From positions 1 to 33,378 of IMG/VR virus record IMGVR_UViG_3300042691_015076: a DNA stretch of 33,378 nt. One strand, 5' to 3'. Shown one piece after another: positions 6,910 to 11,792 of the stretch. Under the pieces are notes generated by a model, which saw nothing but the letters and a program-made list of their open reading frames with translations, did not search any database and was not told where the DNA came from. The stretch comes from a virus. Every line of letters begins with the position of its first letter. Position 1 is the stretch's first letter. Made by a program: the position numbers and the translations under genes.

Positions 6910-7065
6910 TTACTTGGCTTTGCGAAGAACATAAGTGTATTTGCCGTCAGCCCAGAGCTTTTGGTTGACGAGAACGTATCCACGGCCACGATATTCAGCC
7001 GCAACCTTGTTGCAGTATGAAACCGTTCCAGAAACGATCTTTTCGAAGTAGGGTTGATCGTTCAT
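6910..7065 (-). CDS. Small basic hypothetical protein, 51 aa
   Basis: Not recognised. The first gene after the promoter at 7095-7123. Basic, Tyr-rich and probably all beta (RGYVLVNQKLWADGKYTYVLRK). The start at 7065 follows ATGGAGATTGAG. A longer frame extends upstream to 7116 but would begin inside the promoter, so the shorter form is preferred. Confidence 0.65.
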   Translation of the reverse strand: MNDQPYFEKIVSGTVSYCNKVAAEYRGRGYVLVNQKLWADGKYTYVLRKAK

Positions 7066-7094
7066 CTCAATCTCCATCTCAATCAGTGATTCGT

Positions 7095-7123
7095 AAGGTA
7101 TGGGAAGTTTCTTCACATGTCAA
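7095..7123 (-). promoter_or_regulatory. Promoter P1 with embedded operator
   Basis: On the minus strand: -35 TTGACA, 17-base spacer, -10 TACCTT. The spacer holds TGAAG-AAA-CTTCC, a one-mismatch copy of the palindrome found whole in three other promoters. It drives the genes from 7065 down to 5720. About 30 bases from upstream of -35 through the operator are nearly identical to those of P2. Confidence 0.75.
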
Positions 7124-7140
7124 ATGGGGATTAATAAGAA

Positions 7141-7165
7141 AAAGGGCCCGAAGGCCCTTTTTTTT
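7141..7165. terminator. Bidirectional intrinsic terminator
   Basis: GGGCC-cgaa-GGCCC (7144-7157) is flanked by an A run and eight T residues. On the minus strand it ends the unit carrying the gene at 7164-7607, just before promoter P1 opens the next unit. Confidence 0.85.
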
Positions 7166-7607
7166 ACGCCGCAGCTTTGGGGCTCAGATTCCAGTGCTCG
7201 TCGGCCCTTTGTTTGGCTTCTTCGTCGCCATGCTCCATGACGAAGCTGACCAGAGAACCATTGAAGAACCGCTTCTTGCTGGTCTTGTCTGTCTCGCCAT
7301 CCCAGTCGACGTGATAGGCCTTGACCATCAAGCCGCCCAGCTTGTTCTGGTAGAGCTCATACACATACTCGAGGTCGCCGTGATGGTTGGGGCCCTTGGT
7401 GAAATAGACGTCGCCGCCTCCTTCGTGCTTGTTGCCGGCAATAAATGCAGCGGCAAAGTCGCAGGCCTCAAAGCGTGTGCCGCCCCATGCATAGGGGATG
7501 GCCTTCATGAAGAAGAGCGCAGCGCCTGACGGGTAGCCGTCCCAGTGCTTGTAAACGTGAAAGCGATCATCACCGTCGTTGAAGGTGTAAACAGCGCGAG
7601 TTCCCAT
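7164..7607 (-). CDS. Conserved phage/bacterial protein, 147 aa
   Basis: A family seen in phages and bacteria with no known function, recognised by the opening RAVYTFNDGDDRFHVYKHWDGYP and the following GAALFFMKAI helix. Residues about 50-100 continue with a GGGDVYFTKG turn and a LEYVYEL strand, giving an alpha/beta fold rich in aromatics. The start at 7607 has the ATGGAGATCGAT module; an open frame extends further upstream but runs into the previous gene. It is the second gene of the P2 unit and is followed by a canonical terminator. Confidence 0.75.
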   Translation of the reverse strand: MGTRAVYTFNDGDDRFHVYKHWDGYPSGAALFFMKAIPYAWGGTRFEACDFAAAFIAGNKHEGGGDVYFTKGPNHHGDLEYVYELYQNKLGGLMVKAYHVDWDGETDKTSKKRFFNGSLVSFVMEHGDEEAKQRADEHWNLSPKAAA

Positions 7608-7636
7608 ATCGATCTCCATAAGTTTGAGAGGAAGGT

Positions 7637-7654
7637 GAGGGGCCGTAGCCCCTC
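7637..7654. terminator. Intergenic hairpin
   Basis: GAGGGGC-cgta-GCCCCTC lies 3 bases beyond the stop of the gene at 7657-7989. No T tract follows, so it may partly terminate or protect the 3' end of the upstream mRNA. The same hairpin with changed outer pairs recurs at 8642-8661 and 9707-9720. Confidence 0.55.
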
Positions 7655-7656
7655 GA

Positions 7657-7989
7657 CTAGAAGTTATAATCGTAGAAGCGATACGGACCTTTGGGCGTTT
7701 CTTTAAACGTGCCGCTGGCCCAGCCTTTTTTGCCGAGGCGGATAGTCTTTTTGCGCATGGGGCATTTTCCGGCATAAAGCCACGTCTGTTCGTGCTGGTT
7801 GTCGCAATGACCGGAAAAGCCGCCAACGATGAAGTTCGGTTTAAATTCGGGATCCTTCTCGACCTCAACCGGAACGACGGTCAAGGTCATGCCAGAGGCG
7901 CTGGCGGCGACCACCACCCACGGATTGGCGTCGGACCAGCCGTTCTCGACAAAGTAGCGGCCTTCGGGAGCATTTTTTACGTTAGACAT
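7657..7989 (-). CDS. Hypothetical protein, 110 aa
   Basis: Not recognised. First gene after promoter P2. A basic, probably beta-rich protein with two Cys near the C-terminal third (HCDNQHEQTWLYAGKC) and a His between them, a spacing that could bind a metal. The end is aromatic (PYRFYDYNF). Start at 7989 after ATGGAGATTGAC. Confidence 0.68.
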   Translation of the reverse strand: MSNVKNAPEGRYFVENGWSDANPWVVVAASASGMTLTVVPVEVEKDPEFKPNFIVGGFSGHCDNQHEQTWLYAGKCPMRKKTIRLGKKGWASGTFKETPKGPYRFYDYNF

Positions 7990-8016
7990 GTCAATCTCCA
8001 TCAGTTGATGATTCGG

Positions 8017-8045
8017 ACTGTATATGAAGTTTCTTCACATGTCAA
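8017..8045 (-). promoter_or_regulatory. Promoter P2 with embedded operator
   Basis: On the minus strand: -35 TTGACA, 17-base spacer, -10 TACAGT. The spacer contains the perfect palindrome TGAAG-AAA-CTTCA (8025-8037). It starts the two-gene unit 7989-7164 and sits directly beyond the stop of the gene at 8057-8413. Confidence 0.78.
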
Positions 8046-8056
8046 ATGGAGATTAA

Positions 8057-8413
8057 TCAGCCGTCCCACGGCTCCTCGTTCCACTGAGGCAGATTGCAGA
8101 CAATGTCTTCGGACAGGATCTCGATGGCACGGGAGATCTTCTTGAACAGAGGATCCTGCGGGACATCACCCTCGCTGCACTGATAACGCAGGCAGTGAAG
8201 CGCCTTTACTGCGCCAATCGGCGACACAGGAAACTTGCTGCCTTTAAACACGACTTTCTCTTCCGGTTCTTCGTATCTCTGCGCAACAGCTCTTGCGTTA
8301 AGCTCGAGAAGCTTTTGCCCTAGCTCTTTATTGTATTCGAATGATAGCTTGGCGTAGCACAAGCCCATCAAGCAGCGGTGGATCGTGTTATTGTTGACGA
8401 TGAAAGCTGACAT
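8057..8413 (-). CDS. Helical hypothetical protein, 118 aa
   Basis: Not recognised. Predominantly helical, with a Cys- and Leu-rich first half (residues about 10-50), a KVVFKGSKFPVS strand pair, and a C-terminal helix SRAIEILSEDIV. Start at 8413 follows ATGGAGATTGAT; a longer frame upstream overlaps the previous gene and is not preferred. Last gene of the P3 unit, with promoter P2 directly after it. Confidence 0.68.
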   Translation of the reverse strand: MSAFIVNNNTIHRCLMGLCYAKLSFEYNKELGQKLLELNARAVAQRYEEPEEKVVFKGSKFPVSPIGAVKALHCLRYQCSEGDVPQDPLFKKISRAIEILSEDIVCNLPQWNEEPWDG

Positions 8414-8414
8414 A

Positions 8415-8624
8415 TCAATCTCCATACTGTTTGATGTATTCAAGTGCGCAGCGATATCCGAGCACCTTGTATATTTCATCGATCTTGTTTGCATGATGCT
8501 CGATGATGACAGCGTTCGGCCTGATCTGCATGTCTTGTCTAAAATAGCTGATCAGTTGCTTCAAAGAGCCATCACTTTCATTATGCAGAGGACTGTCGGG
8601 TATTGGCTTGATGATCTCGAGCAT
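8415..8624 (-). CDS. Small helical hypothetical protein, 69 aa
   Basis: Not recognised. Charged helices, ending YIKQYGD. Its final codons GGA GAT TGA are the ribosome binding site and spacer of the next gene, so translation is coupled. Start at 8624 after CCGGAGATTGAT. Confidence 0.65.
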   Translation of the reverse strand: MLEIIKPIPDSPLHNESDGSLKQLISYFRQDMQIRPNAVIIEHHANKIDEIYKVLGYRCALEYIKQYGD

Positions 8625-8641
8625 ATCAATCTCCGGTGTTA

Positions 8642-8661
8642 GATGGGGCCGTAGCCCCATC
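8642..8661. terminator. Intergenic hairpin
   Basis: GATGGGGC-cgta-GCCCCATC, an 8-pair stem, lies between the stop at 8664 and the start module of the gene at 8624. It shares loop and inner stem with the hairpins at 7637 and 9707 but lacks a T tract, so it probably attenuates or stabilises rather than fully ending transcription. Confidence 0.5.
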
Positions 8662-8663
8662 GT

Positions 8664-8951
8664 TTAAGCATATACTTTTACAATCTCATAATCTTTGATC
8701 GGATCGCTTGCGACGCCATTGTAAAATGGATGAAGAAAACCATCGTCATCTGTGACCCATTCTTCAATGCCGGTCGTGTCGAACACGACGACCTTGTATT
8801 CGACGCCTTTCTTGATTTTGAAGACGTGTTTAAAGTCGCGCTTGTATTGCTGAACAGCTTTCGTCGCTGCCTCTGTTTTTCCTTCGGCGCAATACCAAGA
8901 GCAAGTTCCGCCTGCGCGAACGAATGCTGTATATTTTTTATCTTCGCTCAT
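8664..8951 (-). CDS. Hypothetical protein, 95 aa
   Basis: Not recognised. An alpha/beta look: KYTAFVRAGG strand, an Ala/Lys-rich helix (KTEAATKAVQQYKRDF), paired strands (YKVVVFDTTG), then an acidic tail. Start at 8951 after GGGAGAGTGAT. The preceding gene's stop lies in that same stretch. Confidence 0.66.
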   Translation of the reverse strand: MSEDKKYTAFVRAGGTCSWYCAEGKTEAATKAVQQYKRDFKHVFKIKKGVEYKVVVFDTTGIEEWVTDDDGFLHPFYNGVASDPIKDYEIVKVYA

Positions 8952-8952
8952 A

Positions 8953-9183
8953 TCACTCTCCCAAAATCTTTTTGAGTTCAGCTTTAACAGCGCGAGCCTT
9001 CTCGCCGCGCCATGTATTGGCGTTGGCAAGAAAATAACGAACGACTGATTCGCCGCTATCATAGTAATAGTTGTCGTTGATTGAATTAAGCTCGCACATT
9101 GCATCGAGATACGGCACAGCGCCAAAGTAAGGCTTCTTCCAATCAGCGCGGATCTCGCGAGCGATAACAGCAATAGAGCGCAT
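8953..9183 (-). CDS. Hypothetical protein, 76 aa
   Basis: Not recognised. Helical, Arg-rich at the start (RSIAVIAREIRADW), with a Tyr triplet near the middle and a basic C-terminal helix. Start at 9183 after AGGAGAATTGAT. It lies immediately downstream of a hammerhead ribozyme, so ribozyme cleavage would give its mRNA a fresh 5' end about 40 bases before this start. Confidence 0.66.
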   Translation of the reverse strand: MRSIAVIAREIRADWKKPYFGAVPYLDAMCELNSINDNYYYDSGESVVRYFLANANTWRGEKARAVKAELKKILGE

Positions 9184-9196
9184 ATCAATTCTCCTT

Positions 9197-9248
9197 GGTC
9201 TCATCAGTGACGGCCTGACCGTCAGACGCTCCGAAGAGCGTTTCGACC
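9197..9248 (-). ncRNA. Type II hammerhead ribozyme (copy A)
   Basis: A self-cleaving RNA read on the minus strand. In order: GGTC (stem II, 9248-9245), GAAA (9244-9241), CGCTC-ttcg-GAGCG (stem III, closed by a UUCG loop), TC completing the GUC cleavage triplet (cut after 9225), TGACGG-loop-CCGTCA (stem I, 9224-9208), CTGATGA (9207-9201), and GACC (9200-9197) closing stem II. All core bases of the family are present, including the A15.1-U16.1 and G10.1-C11.1 pairs. Stem II is open to the flanks, which defines type II. It lies between the genes at 9251-9403 and 8953-9183 and should cut their shared mRNA. Confidence 0.9.
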
Positions 9249-9250
9249 TA

Positions 9251-9403
9251 TTAGGGCAAATAGACGTTGTTGCCCTTGATCGTGCAGCCGGGAAAGTAAG
9301 CCTTCACCTCCTGCGTATGAAACGAATATGTGCCGAGGTTCTCGCCATCGAACGCATAGATGTTCCACACTTTGATCTTCGAGTTTTTGCGAACCTTGAT
9401 CAT
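9251..9403 (-). CDS. 50-residue gene flanked by two ribozymes
   Basis: Not recognised. A small basic protein (MIKVRKNSKIKVWNIYAF...) that looks like an antiparallel beta sheet with one Cys. Start at 9403 follows ATGGAGATTGAT; the stop ends 2 bases before ribozyme copy A begins. Copy B lies 13 bases upstream of its start. It is thus the sole gene on the 220-base RNA the two ribozymes would release. The sequence alone gives no function. Confidence 0.68.
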   Translation of the reverse strand: MIKVRKNSKIKVWNIYAFDGENLGTYSFHTQEVKAYFPGCTIKGNNVYLP

Positions 9404-9416
9404 ATCAATCTCCATC

Positions 9417-9468
9417 GGTCTCATCAGTGCCCGCATCACGGACAGACGGGCCTTAGCCCGTTTCGACC
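9417..9468 (-). ncRNA. Type II hammerhead ribozyme (copy B)
   Basis: Same architecture as the copy at 9197-9248, same length and no gaps: GGTC (9468-9465), GAAA, CGGGC-taag-GCCCG (stem III), the GUC triplet with cleavage after 9445, a 6-pair stem I (TGTCCG/CGGGCA) around a 5-base loop, CTGATGA (9427-9421) and GACC (9420-9417). Stems I and III differ from the other copy by paired changes that keep base pairing, which is strong evidence that the RNA structure is under selection. It lies between the genes at 9469-9639 and 9251-9403. Confidence 0.9.
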
Positions 9469-9639
9469 TTATTGCTCGTAATAGCCGTCTTTGCACCAGA
9501 AGGTGGAGCCCCAATCAATGAGATTGCCTTCTCCCCAGACACCAACCTTCTGCCAATGGATCAGCCATTTCCAAGTGTAGTAATCAAAAACATGGGAGCC
9601 GCCCGTCTGCTCGTAATCGGCGTGATGCGTATTGGACAT
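9469..9639 (-). CDS. Trp-rich hypothetical protein, 56 aa
   Basis: Not recognised. First gene of the P3 unit. Strikingly rich in Trp and Tyr (YYTWKWLIHWQKVGVWGEG), soluble and probably a small beta domain. Start at 9639 after ATGGAGATCGAT. Hammerhead copy B begins directly at its stop, so cleavage would free this gene's mRNA with a structured 3' end. Confidence 0.66.
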   Translation of the reverse strand: MSNTHHADYEQTGGSHVFDYYTWKWLIHWQKVGVWGEGNLIDWGSTFWCKDGYYEQ

Positions 9640-9664
9640 ATCGATCTCCATCAGTTGATGATTT

Positions 9665-9694
9665 TTTATAGCATGAAGTTTCTTCATACGTCAA
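9665..9694 (-). promoter_or_regulatory. Promoter P3 with embedded operator
   Basis: On the minus strand: -35 TTGACG, 18-base spacer, -10 TATAAA. The perfect palindrome TGAAG-AAA-CTTCA occupies 9674-9686 between them. It drives the six-gene unit 9639-8057 that contains both ribozymes. The sequence just upstream of -35 resembles that of P4. Confidence 0.78.
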
Positions 9695-9706
9695 GCGGAA
9701 AAGAAA

Positions 9707-9727
9707 GGGGCCGTAGCCCCTTTTTTT
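9707..9727. terminator. Intrinsic terminator
   Basis: GGGGC-cgta-GCCCC followed by seven T residues on the plus strand; on the minus strand it is followed by TTTCTTTT. It ends the single-gene unit 10028-9726 just before promoter P3. Confidence 0.8.
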
Positions 9728-10028
9728 AAATTGCCAGCGACAGCTTTGGCTTGATCAGCAGTGACGTCGACGGCTTGCCGATCTTCGTCAGGCTGGCGAT
9801 CTGTTCGTCAGAAGCGCCGAGCTGGCGCAACAGCGCCATCGCGGCATCCTTGTCGAGCGTCGAAGCGCCCTTCTTCTCGACCAGCGCCACGATGCAAGTG
9901 TCGCCGACGAGTTCCTTCTCGCCGTAGGAGACGATTTCGCCCTTGAGCGTTTCGAGGCGAGCCTTTATGGAGGCTTCCTCGTGCTTGAGAGCGGCGTAGG
10001 CGTCGGCGAGAGCGGCGGTGTTGTTCAT
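9726..10028 (-). CDS. Coiled-coil phage protein, 100 aa
   Basis: The only gene of the P4 unit. The N-terminal half is an Ala/Glu/Lys-rich helix with heptad spacing (residues about 8-40), followed by a short beta segment (GDTCIVALVEKKG) and a LDKDAAMALLRQLG helix. This pattern is common among small phage proteins of unknown function. Start at 10028 has GGAGACTGACC before it, a degenerate form of the cluster's start module. The stop overlaps the T tract of its own terminator. Confidence 0.7.
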   Translation of the reverse strand: MNNTAALADAYAALKHEEASIKARLETLKGEIVSYGEKELVGDTCIVALVEKKGASTLDKDAAMALLRQLGASDEQIASLTKIGKPSTSLLIKPKLSLAI

Positions 10029-10063
10029 GGTCAGTCTCCAGTTCAATCTCAATCAATAGAATC

Positions 10064-10092
10064 ACCATATATGAAGTTTCTTCACTCTACAA
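10064..10092 (-). promoter_or_regulatory. Promoter P4 with embedded operator
   Basis: On the minus strand: -35 TTGTAG, 17-base spacer, -10 TATGGT, with the perfect palindrome TGAAG-AAA-CTTCA at 10072-10084. It drives 10028-9726 and faces away from the plus-strand late region that begins at 10106. Confidence 0.72.
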
Positions 10093-10105
10093 GCGGAAAA
10101 TTGAC

Positions 10106-10315
10106 ATGGACGAAAAAAAATTGAAAATAATTTCAGCCGCGATCTGCGGCTTCAATGTCTCTATTGATATATCCGGGCAAATGGTCCCTCAAATATCAAC
10201 AGGAACATGTGAAGAGCCGTGCGATTACTGCCGCGCGGCTGCTGAACACATATGTAGACAACTGGAAGAAGGATTAGACAATGTCGTCAAACAACCAGCT
10301 CAAGGCTCTTGTTGA
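10106..10315 (+). CDS. Small Cys-containing hypothetical protein, 69 aa
   Basis: Not recognised. A TCEEPCDYC segment (residues about 33-41) and a later Cys could bind a metal or form disulphides; the remainder is helical. It has a weak ribosome binding site, and its last 35 bases overlap the next gene. It is the first gene of the plus-strand block, facing away from P4. Confidence 0.5.
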   Translation: MDEKKLKIISAAICGFNVSIDISGQMVPQISTGTCEEPCDYCRAAAEHICRQLEEGLDNVVKQPAQGSC

Positions 10316-10625
10316 GCGAATCGAAAAACTTGAAGAAGAACGCACGGCCCTCGCCGATGACGTCAAGTCCGTATTCTCCGAGGCGAAGGCCAATGGCTTC
10401 GATCCTAAAATCATTAAAAAGGTTCTGGCTCTTCGCAAGAAGGATGCTTCAAAGAGAGCAGAGGAGCAGGCTCTACTTTCAGTTTACATGGATGCTTTGG
10501 GGATGCTGGCTGACACCCCCTTGGGAAAAGCTGCCTTGCTCTCCGAGCAACGCAGTAGCTCGGCAGCAGCGATGGATCGAGCAGCGTCTGCGGTCGACGA
10601 AAACGACGACAGCGATTTTGAATAA
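10281..10625 (+). CDS. GapR-like DNA-binding protein (DUF2312)
   Basis: A phage member of the GapR/DUF2312 family, which in Caulobacter binds overtwisted AT-rich DNA ahead of replication forks and stimulates type II topoisomerases. The family signature is clear: LVERIEKLEEER (residues about 9-20), DDVKSVFSEAKANGFDPKIIKKVLALRKKD (about 27-56, shown here only as a stretch), then EEQALLSVYMDALGM. The C-terminal 30 residues are a phage-specific acidic tail. AAGGA sits 8 bases before the ATG. It could manage supercoiling during phage replication or packaging, or interfere with host GapR. Confidence 0.9.
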   Translation: MSSNNQLKALVERIEKLEEERTALADDVKSVFSEAKANGFDPKIIKKVLALRKKDASKRAEEQALLSVYMDALGMLADTPLGKAALLSEQRSSSAAAMDRAASAVDENDDSDFE

Positions 10626-10635
10626 GTAACAAAAG

Positions 10636-10663
10636 GGTCGGGATGTGTTATCATGTCCCGACC
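10636..10663. terminator. Hairpin after the GapR-like gene
   Basis: GGTCGGGA (10636-10643) pairs with TCCCGACC (10656-10663) over a 12-base loop. No T tract follows, so it is at most a weak or factor-dependent terminator, or an mRNA 3' stabiliser. Confidence 0.5.
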
Positions 10664-10683
10664 AACTAACGGGAGTGTGAGCT

Positions 10684-10824
10684 ATGAAAGAAATTACTTT
10701 GCGGGCGCTGGCTATGGCCGCAACCTATAGTTTCCTCCTTTTGGGCTTCGCGGTCCTAGCAGGATGCACCCCCGCTAAGTATATCTTTCACTGCACCGTA
10801 ACCCAGCCAGAGAATTGTAATTGA
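10684..10824 (+). CDS. Small lipoprotein, 46 aa
   Basis: A short gene: a basic start (MKEITLRA), a hydrophobic segment (residues about 9-25), and a lipobox LAGC with Cys28 as the lipidation site, leaving an 18-residue mature peptide with two more Cys. Lipidation by the host Lgt/Lsp pathway would anchor it in the outer or inner membrane. GGGAG lies 8 bases before the ATG. Tiny phage lipoproteins often act in lysis (outer-membrane spanins) or superinfection exclusion, but no endolysin, holin or inner-membrane spanin partner is in the window, so the role is open. Confidence 0.7.
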   Translation: MKEITLRALAMAATYSFLLLGFAVLAGCTPAKYIFHCTVTQPENCN

Positions 10825-10825
10825 G

Positions 10826-11068
10826 ATGACGTTCGATAGACCGCTCGGGAAAAATGAAAAGGCTTGGCTGGAAGGCCAAGACGTTTACATCGAGGATGAT
10901 CAAGAAGCCAACAGGCATATAAATCTGCAGAAGATAATGCCCGTTGAATATGTAAAGACACAACTCAATATCCTCGAGGATGTTGCAAACGATCTGCGCC
11001 GACAATCGGATGAACTGCGCAACAGGATAAAAGAGATGCGCAAGTTGATCAGTGAGGATGATTTCTGA
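10826..11068 (+). CDS. Charged coiled-coil protein, 80 aa
   Basis: Not recognised. Acidic N-terminal half and a long C-terminal helix (residues about 42-75) with heptad Leu/Ile spacing. Starts 1 base after the lipoprotein stop, and its TGA overlaps the ATG of the terminase small subunit gene, so it is translated with the packaging genes. Confidence 0.62.
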   Translation: MTFDRPLGKNEKAWLEGQDVYIEDDQEANRHINLQKIMPVEYVKTQLNILEDVANDLRRQSDELRNRIKEMRKLISEDDF

Positions 11069-11526
11069 TGGCCGAAGAAGCCCCCAAAAAGCGCCCTGTG
11101 GGCCGCCCGAGCAAGTATAAGCCGGAGTATTGTGAGCGCGTCATCGAGATGGCTTCAGAGGGCGCAAGCATGGCTGAATACGCTGCGGAGTTCGGAATCG
11201 ACCGGACGACGCTGTTTGATTGGCGCGATCAGCATGAAGAATTTTCCACAGCTCTCGCGCGGGCGAAGATCCTCGAGCAAGCATGGTTCGAGCGCGAGGC
11301 GCGTCTGAACATGCGAAACAAGGAGTTTAATTCGAACCTATGGTATCGGTCTGCGCTGTCGCGTTTCCGTGATGACTATGCAGAGAGACGCATCACGGAA
11401 GTCACCGGCGCGGACGGTGGCGCGATCAAGACAGAAACTGTAGCCCGGATCGATACAAAGGCTCTCGACGCAGAACAGCGTGAAGCGCTGAAGGCGGCGC
11501 TCATGGCTGTGGCGGACGACAAATGA
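11068..11526 (+). CDS. Terminase small subunit
   Basis: A 152-residue DNA-recognition subunit of the packaging motor. GRPSKYKPEY at residues about 11-20 opens the family's N-terminal region. A helix-turn-helix follows at about 34-55 (SMAEYAAEFGIDRTTLFDW), then a coiled helical region for oligomerisation and a C-terminal stretch (about 125-152) expected to contact the large subunit. Next to a recognisable large subunit two genes downstream, which supports the call. It would bind the phage pac or cos site; that site is not identified here. Confidence 0.85.
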   Translation: MAEEAPKKRPVGRPSKYKPEYCERVIEMASEGASMAEYAAEFGIDRTTLFDWRDQHEEFSTALARAKILEQAWFEREARLNMRNKEFNSNLWYRSALSRFRDDYAERRITEVTGADGGAIKTETVARIDTKALDAEQREALKAALMAVADDK

Positions 11527-11792
11527 ACGACAATGATTGCGAGATCAGCGAAGAGATGCGCGTTCTCGTTGATGGCGTAAAAGGCATCATGTTAGTTTTA
11601 AGCAGCACAGACGACGCGCATGTCGCCATGCAGATATTGGCGTCTGCATCAGCTTGCATGCTGTGCTCGATGGTCTCGCAAGAAGCAGATGTGCAGGATG
11701 AGTTTCAGATGTTCACTGACGCGATACGAAAGTCAGTCGACATCGCGAAGAGAAATAATATGACCGCATGGATTGAGGGGACGGCGCATTGA
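11523..11792 (+). CDS. Hypothetical protein between terminase genes, 89 aa
   Basis: Not recognised. Acidic, Met- and Cys-containing, probably all helical. It overlaps the terminase small subunit gene by ATGA and the large subunit gene by TTGA, so all three are translationally coupled, which suggests a packaging accessory role. Confidence 0.65.
   Translation: MNDNDCEISEEMRVLVDGVKGIMLVLSSTDDAHVAMQILASASACMLCSMVSQEADVQDEFQMFTDAIRKSVDIAKRNNMTAWIEGTAH

Noticed and set aside
7987-8045. Third hammerhead in the P2 leader (has GAAAC, GUC and CTGATGG)
   Set aside because: CTGATGG instead of CTGATGA, no stem III between GAAAC and GUC, and no closing stem II; the GAAAC belongs to the operator palindrome.
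10101-10130. Plus-strand promoter starting at TTGACA (10101)
   Set aside because: No -10 resembling TATAAT at 16-18 bases; the TTGACA lies across the start of the gene at 10106.
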